In this document: positions 10,866-22,496 of the stretch, one piece after another
Layout of the letters: every line of letters begins with the position of its first letter
How positions within the stretch are numbered: the stretch's first letter is position 1
Assembly: GCA_001600635.1 (NCBI GenBank)
Contig: BCKL01000004.1
Span: forward strand, 1,433,896-1,497,895
DNA length: 64,000 bases
Reading direction: 5' to 3'
DNA from: Leucosporidium creatinivorum
Lineage: Eukaryota; Basidiomycota; Microbotryomycetes; Leucosporidiales; Leucosporidiaceae
Notes under the pieces: model-generated
What the model was told of the DNA's origin: nothing
Databases searched by the model: none
What the model saw: only the letters and a program-made list of their open reading frames with translations
Position numbers and translations under genes: made by a program

Positions 10866-13800
10866 GATGGCGCCCGTTCAGTCGACATTAAAAGCTCATG
10901 CAGTACAAGCGTCGGCGCACTACTTGGCTCATCAGCCTCGCTACCAGTCAGTCTTGTGCTATCGAGGTGCAGAAGAGCGCGAGAGGCCGGGAGCTGACCG
11001 TGTTGACGGGTTCGGCGTGGCAGACGAGCGCTGATGGCTGGGTTCACGCTTTACGTGATTCAGAACGTGAGTGGGGTGCTATCTCAAGCTGTAGTGTCGT
11101 AGCTGACTCCTCGCATGTACAGACTTACTCGGGATTGACGGGCGGCGGCAAGAAGAAGAGCAAGACGGCAGCAACGGGCGCTTCCACTACAGCTCAACAG
11201 CAGCAGCAGCAGCAGCAGCAGCAGGCGATAGATGAGAAGACTACAGCAACGTCTGGGAAAGGCAGGAAGCGGAAGCGAGGTCCCCGAGTTGAGGTGAGTG
11301 CAATCGGCTTCGACCCCATGGGGTGCTCGAGGAGGAGGGGGATAGAGGCTGACGCTGTACCTCACTCGCTCTATGCTACTACAGGTCGACGCCGTCTTTT
11401 TCGAGCGACTATCTCGGATCCTACGCATCGTCATCCCGTCTGCGAGAAGCAAGGAGGCTTCCCTCCTCATGATCCACTCGCTCTTCCTCGTCCTGCGTAC
11501 CCTCCTCTCCCTCTACGTCGCTTCGCTGGATGGCCAGATCGTCTCAGCGCTGGTGCGCGCTAAGCCGAGAGAGTTTCTGTGGCGGATTTTTCTCTGGATG
11601 GTGAGCGGCGCCGAGGTGGAGTGAAGAGGTGAATTGCCGAGGGCTGACCAGTTTCACCCTTGCAGGCGGTCGCTGTACCAGCAACCTACACCAACTCGAT
11701 GCTCACCTACATGCAGAGCAAGCTGGGTCAGTTGTGCATCGTTCGAACCGCCGTCGCCTCGTGCTGACCCCTTCGGTCCTCGACAGCCATCGCCTACCGC
11801 ACTCGCCTCACGAAGCAGGTGCACGAGATGTACCTCGAGGACACGACGTTCTACGCTCTTGGCAATCTCGATGATCGAATCAAGAACGCCGACCAGCTCA
11901 TCACTGTCGACATCAACAAGTTCTCCAACTCGCTCGCCGAAATCTAGTGCGGTCTCTCCCTACTGCGCTGAGTCAGGGAGCGCCGCTGACCCTTCTCCTC
12001 TAATTCACCAGCTCCAACATCGCCAAACCCATCCTCGATGTCATCATCTACAACTACCAGCTCTCGCGCAACGTCGGCGCCGAAGGACTCATCGGCCTCA
12101 CCATCGTCATCCAGGCTTCCGCTGCTCTTCGTGTGTCGCTGCGTGCTCTCACAAAGCGCCTTGCTGATTCTAATATTCCGCCAGTCAAATGGGCGACCCC
12201 ACCGTTCGGCCGTTACGCCGCCGAGGAGCAACGACTCGAGGGCGAGTTCCGCTTCTCGCACTCCCGTCTACTCGAGAACGCCGAGGAGATCGCCCTGTAC
12301 CGCGGCTCGGTCGTCGAGAAGAATATTATCGAGCGCGGCTACTTTGCGCTCATCAAGCACGTCAATCGGACGTTCAGGATGAGGATGCTGCATGGGCTGA
12401 TCGAGGAGGGCATCATCAAGTGGGCTTGGGGCAGCTTGGGCTTGCTCATCTGCGCGATTCCCGTGTTCTTCAAGATTCCGGGAGTGGTGGGCACTGTCGA
12501 CTTTGGGAGCAGGACCGAAGGTGAGTGCGGGACAGAGAGGCTGTGAGAAGCGTCGCCGATCTCGGACTTGCTCTGCAGGCTTCGTCACCAACCGAAGGCT
12601 ACTACTCTCCGCTTCCGATGCTCTTGGACGTCTCATGTCGACCTATAGGTGCGCTGCTCCCTGCATCGGCTCTCTGGCTTCGAGCGCTGACCGAGATGCC
12701 CCGCCTGCTAGGGAGCTGTCCGAGCTCTCGGGCTACACACAGCGCGTCTCGGAGCTGCTGGACACCATGGAGGAGATCAAGGTTGGCAAGTACCAGAAGA
12801 AGCTCGTCAGCTCGGCTGGAACCGAGGAGAATGCCAAGGGTCCGTCTCGATTCTTCGTCTCCCTGAGTCCCTCAACGCCGAGCTGACTTTTGCCATCACG
12901 CAGTTCTGCAAGGCCGAGGCAGGTTCATCCACTCGGATGATGAGATCGTCTTCGACAATGTTCCTATCGTCACGCCAAACGGAGACATCTTGATCAAGGC
13001 TCTCAGTTTCTACGTCAAGCCAGGAAACCACCTTCTCATTGTCGGAGGTCAGTCCCTCGTCTGTACCTTCGAGAGAGCTCTCGCTCATTTCCTACCCTTC
13101 TTGCGCAGGCAATGGAACCGGCAAATCCTCCCTCTTCCGCATCCTCGGCGGCCTTTGGCCCATCTACGGTGCGCTCAGCCTCGCTGCGCTTTTCGCTTCG
13201 GCGCTGACCATCTCCATCCCCTTGTAACAGGCGGAACCGTCACCAAGCCGCCAGCGAACGAGTTTACCTACATCCCTCAGCGCCCATACCTGTCCCTCGG
13301 CACACTCCGCGACCAGATCATCTACCCTCACCCTCGGTCGAAGATGATTGAGCGTGAGTTGCTCGTCGTACTTTCGCATATCTTTCAGCTGACGCTCTCC
13401 TTACATCTCACAGGTGGAGTCACCGACGCCGATCTGATGCACATCCTCTCCCTCCTCGATATCGCCAACATTGTCGAGCGCGAGGGCGGATGGGACGTCA
13501 CGAGGGAGTGGAGGGATGCTTTGAGCGGAGGAGACAAGCAGAGGATCGCGATGGCGAGGTTGTTCTACCACTGCCCCAAGGTGAGCTCTCTCTGCTCTTG
13601 TGGCAAGGGTGACTGCTGATCTGTCTTTCCTCGGTCGCAGTACGCCATCCTCGACGAGTGCACCAGTGCAGTCACCCTCGGAGTGGAGAAGATCTTCTAT
13701 GATCGTGCGACTGGTGAGCTCTGCACCCTTTTCGTGCGTTGAACCGTGCTGATTGGCCGCTTCTGCAGAGCTCGGCATCACTCTCCTCACCGTCTCGCAC

Positions 13801-14131
13801 CGCCCGTCGCTGTGGAAGTACCACAAGTTCATCCTGCAGGCGAGTCGAAACGGATCTGCTGCGGCTAGAGTGCTTCAGCTGACGCTTCACCCTGCAGTAC
13901 AATGGCCAGGGCGGCTACGCTTTCGGTCCGCTCGACGCCGAGAAGCGACTGGCTCTTCAAGAGGTGAGTTCCCACTCTCTCGTCTCGGTCGAGCGAGCTG
14001 ACTTATTCAAACCCCTATAGGAGAAGCAACTACTCGAACAGAAGCTGCTGGAGGTGCCACAACTCGAGGCTCGGCTGGAGGAAATGAAGCGCGAGCGAGC
14101 AGAACGGGAGAAGAGGAAAGAATCAGCTTGA
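10866..14131 (+). CDS. Peroxisomal ABCD half-transporter (PXA/ALD type)
   Basis: Half-size ABC transporter expected in the peroxisomal membrane, importing long-chain fatty acyl-CoA for beta-oxidation. It begins [14 protein letters not shown] and has a hydrophobic segment [13 protein letters not shown]. The ABCD membrane domain includes [45 protein letters not shown] and the EAA-like helix [15 protein letters not shown]. The nucleotide-binding domain has Walker [20 protein letters not shown], a Q-loop [17 protein letters not shown], signature [16 protein letters not shown], Walker [12 protein letters not shown] and H-loop [12 protein letters not shown]. About 15 short introns interrupt it. A 10-residue polyglutamine run sits in the Lys-rich loop after the first membrane segment. 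Whether it pairs as a homodimer or with a second half-transporter cannot be told. Confidence 0.93.
11195..11224 (+). repeat. CAG microsatellite encoding polyglutamine
   Basis: One CAA plus nine CAG codons, in frame within the ABCD transporter, giving ten consecutive glutamines. They lie in a low-complexity Lys/Thr/Ala-rich loop between conserved segments. Confidence 0.9.
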
Positions 14132-14247
14132 GGGAGGTGTGTAGCGTTGTATAATGTAAATCTGAGAACTATAAGGGCGATTCGAACTCTTGAGGTAGAC
14201 GCTCTTAACCTCGGTCCACGCTGCACGTCGCTCCTTCGGCTCCCGCC

Positions 14248-14787
14248 ATGACTTCGCTTCACTGCATCTCGTCGCTACGCCTCACTACCGCGCTCGGAAT
14301 TCGTACCATGGGCACCAACGCTACAGCTCGCAACACTTTTGCTACACCGGAACAGCTCTCCACGCTCACTTCCTCCGGCTGGACTCTCATCTCGTCGTCA
14401 CCCGAGTCTATCCCGCTGGCCAATCCTCTAGCAGCAGAAGCGGAAGGATATGCAGCTCAGCCGCCGTCTCAGCAACGCCTACAGCGCTCCTTTGAGTTCA
14501 AAGACTTCGCGCAAGCCTGGGGTTTCATGAGCAGGTGCGCGCTGGCCGCTGAGAAGCTCAATGTGAGTCGTTGTTGCTCGTAGGGGGTGCTACAAATCAC
14601 TGCTGAACTCTCTGTACTCACACAGCATCACCCCGAGTGGAGCAATGTCTGGAACAAGGTCGAGATTGAGCTCACCACGCATGATCGCGGAGGAGCGCTG
14701 ACGGGGTTGGACGTCAAGCTGGCGGAGAGGATTAGCTTGTTTGCGAAGGAGGGAGGAGATCGGAAGGTAGCGGAGGCTGCAGACTGA
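14248..14787 (+). CDS. Pterin-4a-carbinolamine dehydratase
   Basis: Small PCD/DCoH-family enzyme that dehydrates 4a-hydroxytetrahydropterin, recycling the cofactor of aromatic amino acid hydroxylases. Two exons are split by one intron after EKLN. The C-terminal exon carries the family core [16 protein letters not shown], including the catalytic His-His pair, followed by [20 protein letters not shown]. The upstream exon carries [19 protein letters not shown], the usual F-x-F-x2-F strand-helix. The first methionine gives about 20 residues of N-terminal extension; an alternative start is the Met about 20 codons later (MGTNATA). Transcription-cofactor activity, known in animals, is not implied. 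Confidence 0.92.
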
Positions 14788-15503
14788 GCAGCAGGGGGGA
14801 AGAGGCAGGCTCGGCGGAAGAGGACGATTGGCGAGGGAACGAGAGCTGCAGATTGGTAGCCAGCTCGTGGGTTGGCTAGATGGACGAGGGTGAGTCTTCT
14901 ATTCTGCCTTGTACTCTGCTGTCCCTCTTTAGAGCTCCTTGGCGGAAGCAGAGCAGCGCGGATGCCGGTGGGGCTCGCTCGCCCCGCTCCCGAGGTCCTC
15001 GAGAGCCCCAGCAGAGACTGGAGCGGGGTCTGATGTAGCTCAGCATGTAAATTGACCATTTTTGCCCCATCTACAGGACTACGGGCGTCCGTCTCGAGTC
15101 GGTGGGCTTGCAGACCGCAAGATTTACCATCGCCGAACTATTCGATGAGACTGTAAGCCGACCCTTGCCCTCTATGAAGCCTCCTCTAACTCTTCACCCT
15201 GGCTGTAGACACCCCTAGTATATGCCTGGACGTCGTTCCTTGGTCATAGCTACTTNCACGGACAACAAACGGAACTCTGAGAGGGCGAGTCGGCGAGCCG
15301 AGGCTGGTGCAGGCTGTCCTGTAGCTCGAGATAGCATGTAGGAGGGCCGACTCTATCAATCGAATCTGGGAGTAGCCACACAGCTACAGAGAGACTCGGC
15401 TCCGAACCGAACCGAGCTCGTTCCCTCTCGACGCACGGCACTCCGCCTCTTTCTCTCCTCCCATCACCTCGTTGCTCTTCGCTCGTCGCCCGCTTCGCTC
15501 AGG
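14788..15503. other. Intergenic with unidentified exon-like pieces
   Basis: Region between the dehydratase and the F-box gene. Two short exon-like stretches lie at about 15077-15281 (separate entry), and there is an ambiguous base at 15256. The remainder shows no coding signal. Confidence 0.35.
15077..15281 (+). other. Possible two-exon coding fragment, unidentified
   Basis: After an acceptor-like CTACAG, the frame reads TTGVRLESVGLQTARFT then IAELFDET. A GTAAGC donor and GGCTGTAG acceptor follow, and the next piece reads TPLVYAWTSFLGHSY, then across the ambiguous base to HGQQTEL and a TGA. The composition looks protein-like and the splice sites join in frame. No start exon is found upstream and no family is recognised. 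It may be the tail of a decayed gene, or chance. Confidence 0.3.
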
Positions 15504-17706
15504 ATGAGCCAGGATCAGGACAAGCTTACTCTCGAGCTGCTGCCCGACCATGTGTGAGTGCACTCCTGCTCTGCTACAGCTGGAGCGAGAGCTGATTTCT
15601 TTCTCCCCTCCGGCAGGCTGCTCGACATCGCCGCTTTCCTCGAACCGTGGCCAGAGACTCGCTCCTACTGGGTTCCTCCCCTCTACGCTCAGACGGTGCC
15701 CTGCCCCTTTGACGTTCTGCGCCTCAGCAGCGTCTCGAAACGCCTCCGCTGCGCCCTCCTCCCCGTCATCTTTCGCAAGCTCGGTCTCGGCGACCGTCTC
15801 GATCGCTCGCTGTATCCTAGGGACGATACTGTGGCCAGGATCCGTGGGATTGAGGCTTTCGGAGCGGCCGCGCTGAGCCACGTTCGGTGAGTTCAGCGGC
15901 CGCGCTCGGCGTCGGAAACGGTATTTGAGCCTTCTGGTGGCCTCGCAGCACGGTGAACCTGTACGCGACTACTCCCGAGGGGGTACAGCTTGTCACCAAG
16001 TGCTTGGAGGTGAGTAGAACCACTGTCGCCTCCGTCATCGGGACTCGCTGACCCTCAACACACAACAGCGCATGCCGAAGCTCCTCGCGGTATCCTACCA
16101 CATGCCTGCGCCCATCCCAAGCTCTTATGTCAACGCTCTCCAGCATTCTCCCGAGTTCCACACGCTTTCGATCGACTTCGCCGGCGCCGAGTCGCTCCCG
16201 ACAATTCTCCCCCTCGCTCCTCGCCTCCGAGGCCTCGACATCGAAGGCGCTCGTCACGGGATCGCTCTCCCCTCGCTCATCCAAGTATTTCCTATCACAG
16301 TGGCTCCTCAACGCCGCTCGCGACTACCGCCGAGCTACAAGAACATCCCGACGGTGGACGAGCATAACGGGGCGTGGGACAAAGGTCTCGCGAAGGTCCT
16401 CCTCGCCGCCAAGGATAGTCTTGTGTGGCTTGCGATCCAGCCCGACTGCGACTCGCAAGAGGACAGGAGTGTGCCCCTGAACAGCCAGTACCTTCGTCGC
16501 CTCTTCACCGAGATGAAACGCCTTTCTGGAGCGAGCACCTACCCCACGTTCCCCCTCCTCGAGCGCATCAGCCTCCAAACACCTACAAACAACGCCGTGT
16601 ATCGCCACATTCTCGACACTTCGCTGAGGCTCAACACCCTCGACATCGTGGAGAAGCAGCCTTTGGGAGCGCCGCCTCGCTGCTCAGGGAGCTCCGCACT
16701 TTGTGAGTGCAGCTTCCTGCTCCATCACATCAAGCTCGAAGCATACTAATCTTTGCGTTCATAGTCACTACCTTTTCGACGAGCAACTCGTTGTAGCGCC
16801 TTCGGTGCGCACCTTCATTCGCGGGAGCACTTTGCAAAGGTGGGCTGCTTTTGCTTTGCTCGGCGCGCGGACAGCTGCTCTTGCCCTTCGCTGCACTACT
16901 CACTAACGCCCTTGACTTGCAGCCTCGGTCTCAACGGCATTCTGGGATCCGACCTCGCCTCGCTCTTCACCCCTCCGCCGACTGAGCTTCGCCACCTTCG
17001 CAAGCTTCACCTTCTCGTCCACGCCATCGGTCCGTTGAGAGAGGCGACCATCACGGCTGTGCTCAGCGCTTGCCCTGATCTTGTACATCTCTCGGTCAAG
17101 TCTGGCAGTTGGGCTCTCGAGGCGGTGAGTGAGGTTCAGAACGGCTTCTTCACTCATCGCCGAGCGTCGCTAATCTTGACCCTTTCTCGCAGGACTGGCT
17201 GCTCAAGAAGATCGGGGTCTGCCTACCTCATCTCTTAACTTTCACCTTCGACCACCCGTATGAGCACCCTCGCCACGACTTCTTCCTCGCTGAGCCGGAT
17301 GGCAAGACGATCAGGAGCGAGCGTTTCGGCCACTTCCGAGTCGTGTCGACCCGAGGAAACACGCCCCAGCAAGAGATCGTCAGAGGATCCGTATGCTGGC
17401 ACATCTTCTCCCTTTCGAGCGAAGCTGACGCTCTCCTTGTTCGCAGGCGACGATGTCAACGCCGTCCGAGCCAAATACCTCAAGCGATTCAGTCAATTCG
17501 CCAAGCGCACTCGCATCGAGCTCATCGAGTGGCACGCTACCGACGAGGTCTTGTGGAACTGGAGGTTCGAGCACGTCGGGAAGAAGGTGCTCGTGAGCGA
17601 CGACGTCAAGATCAAGGGAGAGGACGAGGAGTCGGACAGCGACAACGCCGAGGCAGAGCAGGGAGCGAAGATCTGGGCAATGGGACCTCCTCCAGCTGGA
17701 GTTTGA
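15504..17706 (+). CDS. F-box-like/LRR-type protein, one frame break
   Basis: Member of a fungal F-box-like family. The N-terminus LTLELLPDHVLLDIAAFLEP and FDVLRLSSVSKRLRCALLP matches the F-box helix pattern, which in known proteins binds Skp1 of an SCF ubiquitin ligase. A long leucine-rich but irregular region follows (LPTILPLAPRLRGLDIEGA, TELRHLRKLHLLVHAIG, LSACPDLVHLSVKSG), compatible with a degenerate LRR substrate-binding domain. The C-terminus is acidic (EDEESDSDNAEAEQ). Short GCTGAC-type introns split it. Near 16660 the frame changes by one base without splice signals: VEKQ must continue as FGSAASLLRELRTF to join the next exon. The protein is therefore intact only if one base is missing from the assembly. 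Substrate unknown. Confidence 0.7.
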
Positions 17707-18045
17707 TGTGATACTTGACGCTTGTAACCTCGATGTGCTTGCTCTGTGACGATGTCGACTCGAGTTGCAAAGCTCGGCGCAGATTCGGCGAGGCCGAAGG
17801 AGCCGACTTCGGGCCTGCCTGGGCCGTAGCGGGAAGTCTGAGCAACGTATACCCTCTTCAGCTCATCAGACGTGTATCTCAGACAGCCAGCGACAGCCTT
17901 TTCGACAGAGTCAAAGTCGAGACGGCCGCTCGAAGTCCAACCCTTCTTTTCTTCCGTCCATTAGCTCGTCTTTCCAATCGACCGCGATGAGCTAAGGTTC
18001 TAACCAAGCGACTTAAGACGTTTTGGTACAAGGTGTACAGGCAGA
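17707..18045. other. Intergenic, 5' of RRM gene
   Basis: Contains the 3' flank of the F-box gene and probably the unresolved first exon or leader of the RRM gene. ATG AGC TAA at about 17988 shows that this particular ATG is not its start. Confidence 0.3.
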
Positions 18046-20519
18046 GGACGTCTACGCTGTACTCGAACAGCTGCAGCAGCTCGACAGACGTGACGCGCTT
18101 GGAGCTGGCCAGCTGGACGGAGAAGGTGCGCCCGCGCTTGATCGTGCAAAGGACCAGTAGACTGATCTGTGCACTCATCACAGACGCCAAATCGAAGCTC
18201 TCGCCTCTCACCGTCGCTGTATCACTTCCCTCGCCCACTCGCTCGCTCCTCCTGCAGCTTCTCCTCTTGTGCGGAGCTTCGCCCGATGCGAAGCGAGCGG
18301 GCTACATCGAGCAGCTTGCTAGCTACCTGGGGAATTTCGAAGCGGTTGAGCTGCTGGCAGAGTGGAAGGAGAGCGCAGACGTCTGGCAAGGTGCGTCCTC
18401 GCGAGGGCCGAGCGCTGCAAGCGGCGTCAGCTGAAACCTCCTCGCTCGTCGCAGATTCGACCGCTCGGAAGCTGCTGGGGATGTCGTTAGGAAGAGCAAA
18501 ACTCTGGCTGAAAGCTGGACTCGCCGAGGATGCTCTCGAGAATGTCAACGCCGCGTACGAGCTCCTGGGACAGCAAAACGACCTACCGACGATTCGGCGG
18601 AGCTCCCAAGAAGACCCTCTCCAGCACCTCAGACCCCATCACCTATCGCTCCACCACCCGAATCTCTCTCCCTTACAGCCTCCGCGGCGCAGCCTCCCTT
18701 CGAAGCTACCTCAAACCTCTCCGCCACGAACGCCGAGGCGCTGCACCGAGTCCTCGCCAGCAACCTGCCGCCATACATGGAGGTGGGAGGCTTGCACGCA
18801 ATTTTTGGAGGGATGTACGGCTTCGTCAATGCTTCTTTGAGCTCGGCAGATCGTTCGGGAGTCGTCAGGTTTCGCTCGGTGGAAGCAGCTCGCCGAGCAG
18901 CGTTGTTCAGGGACCGCATGTTCAGTGAGTCAGCTGGGTAGGGCAGACTTAGACGCTCTCTTTGAAGCTGACGCCGATTGTGTGCAGTCAACGGCTACCG
19001 ACTTTACTTCAGCGCCGAAGCCGATCTCAAGCGAGACCCGGCGTCCACTCAGCAGCTTCCAACTCCTTCCGCTCCTTTCGCCCCTTGCGCCCCTCGAGCA
19101 GCGCGCAACCTCTCTCCTCCTTGCCCTCCTCCCACCCTCGCCGAGCTCGCAGGCGGTGCTGAAGCGCCGCGTCGTGAGGCGGACGTTCGACTTTACATCG
19201 GCAACCTCGCTCCTTCCACCACTCTTTCCGACTTGGAGAAGGCGTTCGACGAGGTAGTCGGGAGCCGCCCGATCCATATCCGGTTCGACTTGAACTCCTA
19301 CGGCAAGTTTGCCTTCGCTGGTCTAGCTTCTTCGGACGCTGTCGAAGCTGCTACGGAGAAGCTACACGGCTTCGTCCTCCAAGGTCGTTCTCTCGTCGTG
19401 GAGAGACCTCAGGAAAGCCGATCCGACCAGTCGGCCAAGACCTGGCGATTCCGTCTCCTCATCCACAACATTCCCTTCTCCGCCTCCTTCGACGACGTCC
19501 AGCGCTTCGTCACTCGGCACGAACCCAACGCCTGGGGCATCTCCGTCTTCACGGGCACGACCGATCGCTTCGCATACTTCAACGTACCCTCGGAGGCTGC
19601 GTTGAAGCAAGCTGTCGAGCAGTTGAGCGGGAAGCGGATCCTTGGGGCAAGGGTTAGGCTCGCGCCGGTCAAGCCGGAAGCGCAGAGCCAGGGCAAGCTT
19701 GTGAGGAGAAGGGGAGGAGCCAGAAACGAGGACCATGGGCCTCGGAAGCGTCTACGTGTCGAGGACGTGACGCCAAGCAGGGGGAGGGTCTCGCCGTCTT
19801 CCCGACCCACGGCGCCGACATCCTTCCGCCGCTCGTCTCGCTCCCTTTCGCCCGGTCGGTCGAATCAGGGATTACAGGCGGACGAGCATAGAGGTAAGAT
19901 TCTCTTCCTCCTAGTCGTCTCGTACAATTCTGTACAGTTCTGACCTCCCCGCCCGTCTGCAGAGCCTCTCCTTTCGAAGTCGCCGTCGAGAGCGTCTTCT
20001 CCATCCGCTTCTCGAGGAGTGATCGACTCCATCGACTCAGAGATACAGCCCCCAGCGTACCAAGAGATCTCGTCCTCATCCGCCTCCTCCCAGCTCGACG
20101 CTTCTGCTCGCCTCGAGCTCGACACGAAACGGCTCTCGGCTCTCCCTCTCCACTCGGACGACCTCCGCTCCATCAAGACGCTCTGGGCTCCCATCTACCC
20201 GCCTCCCACTCCGACATACTCTCGCACCATCTCAGTCTCCACGACCTTCGGCTACCTCTCCCCCTCCGACGCCGCCGACGCTCTCAGGCTCCACCCGCCG
20301 AGCTTCGTCGGCGAGGATCCAGCGAGAAAGGCGAGATACGAGGGGTGGCTGAGGAGTCAGATGGGGGAGAGGGGGAGGTATCTTGCGATACTGGGGCAGG
20401 TGGTGTGCTTCAGTAGGTGTCAGGAGGAGTTTGCGAGGAGGGGAAGCGAGGATGCGAGAGAGGATGGGACGAGGGAGTGGGAGGGGGAGAGGCTGGATGT
20501 TGATATGGCGGGCCTGTAG
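18046..20519 (+). CDS. RNA-binding protein with RRM domains; 5' end unresolved
   Basis: The secure part (about 18760-20519) encodes an RNA-binding protein. One RRM carries RNP2 DVRLYIGNLAPSTTL and an RNP1-like GKFAFAGLASSDAVE. A second half-divergent RRM reads RFRLLIHNIPFSASFDDVQ to RFAYFNVPSEAALKQA. A possible third, weaker one precedes them (GLHAIFGGMYGFVNASL, GVVRFRSVEAARRA). An Arg/Ser-rich linker follows, then a C-terminal region with ETRKLSALP-like and cysteine-containing segments. Upstream exons (18046-18600) encode a helical region with SLLLQLLLLCGASPDAKRAG and RAKLWLKAGLAEDALENVN. These join the RRM part only if one base is missing near 18610, so they may instead be a separate short gene. 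The start codon is not identified. Confidence 0.65.
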
Positions 20520-20811
20520 AGGGTGAGGTTCGGGCTTGAGGGTGTTGGGTAATCGGTCGTATCGTTGCCGGTCTGTAAGCTCGTTTTGTGCATTTGAGGA
20601 ACAGACGTTGTCGAGTCCGGTCAACTTCGGTTCGGCGCGAGTGAGAGTGATATGGCCAGATTTGATCTATGACATGACACCTATCGCTTAATCTTACACC
20701 CTAGCTCCTGCTCCCGCCTCCTTCCTAAGCCTTCTTCCGCCGTCCCTTCGCCCCGCCCTTTCCCTCCCTCGTAACCTGCGCCCTACCGCACAGTCCGAGC
20801 CATAAGCATCG

Positions 20812-22391
20812 CTACTCCTTGTCCATGGCGTAGATGATGGTCGAAGAGATGACGAGTCCTGCGCCGAGGATGAAGAGAGGGCCGGGAACCAAGCCGAAGA
20901 AGATGACCGAGGCGAGGGTGGAGACTGATGGAGGCGGGCGGAGAGAAAGGGGAGCCAGAAGAGTGGCGGAACAAATGGGGAAAGAGGAGTAGAGGTCAGT
21001 TGCGGCGCTGAGAGGTCAATACGAAGCGAAAGCCGACTCACGAACAATGGCGAGCGAGGTTGCGAAGCCTTTGGCGACGCTGTCTGCATACCGCACGACC
21101 TGCAGAGCATTCAAGAGAGAAGTCAGCTCCAGTACAGTGAGCTTAGAGTCTTGCAGATCCTGCATCGAACTCACCATCGCAACGAGCAGTCCGCCGAGAG
21201 CTTGATTCAGCACCACACTCCACACGAGCGGGCTGAATCCCACCCAAACCTGGGAAGGAGCGACGCCTTGTAGTTGTGGCGAAAGGAAGACGCCGCTGAG
21301 GGAGAAGACGAGGGAAGGGACCGAGAGTTGGAGATTGCGAGCCCAGAGGGAGGGGGAGTTCTCCCTCAGCCGAGGGAGGGAGGAGGAGCGAGAGGAAGTG
21401 GTGGAAGAGGCGGAGAGGGGAGTTCCGGGAGCTGGTGACGAGGTCGTAGGAGTGTCGGCGGATGGAGTTTGTGGTGTTGGTGAAGGAGTGGAAGCGGCCG
21501 GGGACTTCAAGACCCATTCGAACCACCCTCCTGCGAGGCCGCTGGAAATGCAGGCGGCGAGGATGGCGGCGAGGCCGACGCGTGGGTCTTGGTTGTGCGT
21601 GTCGGCGGTCTTGGAGGAGGAGGAGGAAGGGGAAGAGTCGAGCTGGACGATGGCGACGCCGGCGGTGAGGAGGAAGAGCGAGAACCATTTGGTGAGGGTG
21701 AGGGAACGGTGGAAGAAGAGGAGGGAGAAGATGGCCGTGGTGAGGAGCTTGAGCTGTAGATTGATATCGGAGATGATGAGCGAAAAGGTTCGTAGGTCGA
21801 GTCCAGCTCTCGGGCGCGACGCGTCGAAGAAGGACAGCTTGCTGCTTACCTGGTAGGTCGTTTGGTAGGTAGCAGCGTCCAGATTTGATAGTGCAGTGTA
21901 CTGTAGCAAGGACGTTAGTCTCAATTTGAGCTCGGCGCCGAATTCGAGCGCGAACTCACGAGGAGGGTGTTCTGCAGCGCGTAAAGAGCTGCTGGTACAG
22001 CTAGCTTGACAATCTCCGGCCGCTGGTTGACCGCCAAGTCCCATAGAGCTATCCTGACCGTCTTGAGCACTCCATCCCGCTTTCCCTTGCTCCGCCCGAC
22101 GCTCCGCTTCTCGCGTACGAGCATCGTCAGGCTCACGGAGAGTTTGACCAGTTCTGCAGAAAAGACGGCGACGGCGGGGATGTAGACTGCTTTCCCTGCG
22201 CTCGGTGTACGCGACAGGCGCGTCAGAAGAGATACAGAGGCGTTTTGAAGCACGAGAAGCGTGAGGGCGACGGTTCGACGCGAGACTAGCGGCTCCGCCT
22301 CTGCTTGATAGCTGGCATTGGCTACAACTGTATCCAGTGGTGGGAGAGGCTCTTTTGCCGGTTTACTCGAGGCTGTTGGACGGCGCGACAT
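20812..22391 (-). CDS. Nucleotide-sugar transporter (SLC35A family)
   Basis: Golgi or ER multi-pass carrier expected to exchange a nucleotide sugar (UDP-galactose, UDP-GlcNAc or CMP-sialic type) for the nucleotide monophosphate. It starts MSRRPTASSKP, then gives membrane helices with family motifs: RTVALTLLVLQNASVSLL, AVAVFSAELVKLSVSLTML, VPAALYALQNTLLY, NLDAATYQTTYQLKLLTTA, FSLFLLTAGVAIVQLD, ILAACISSGLAGGWFEWVLK, GGLLVAMVVRYADSVAKGF, and the last helix ending IIYAMDKE. A Ser/Thr/Pro-rich insert of about 60 residues sits in the cytosolic loop after GGWFEWVLK. The start is divergent from the HIT gene (about 105 bp apart). The exact substrate cannot be assigned. Confidence 0.9.
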
Positions 22392-22496
22392 GACGAAGGA
22401 AATCGGGCGAGAAGCGAAGCAGGAAACGCGAGCTTCAAATCGCGCTGGCTGCTCTTGACCTCCTACAGCTTCGGTCGCTCGTCGGTCGGCTTCGGA

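Noticed and set aside
14160-14245. tRNA-like sequence on the minus strand (contains GGTTAAGAGCG and TTCGAAT)
   Set aside because: The T-loop-like TTCGAAT is not flanked by a pairing stem, no acceptor stem forms, and the spacing does not fit a tRNA cloverleaf.
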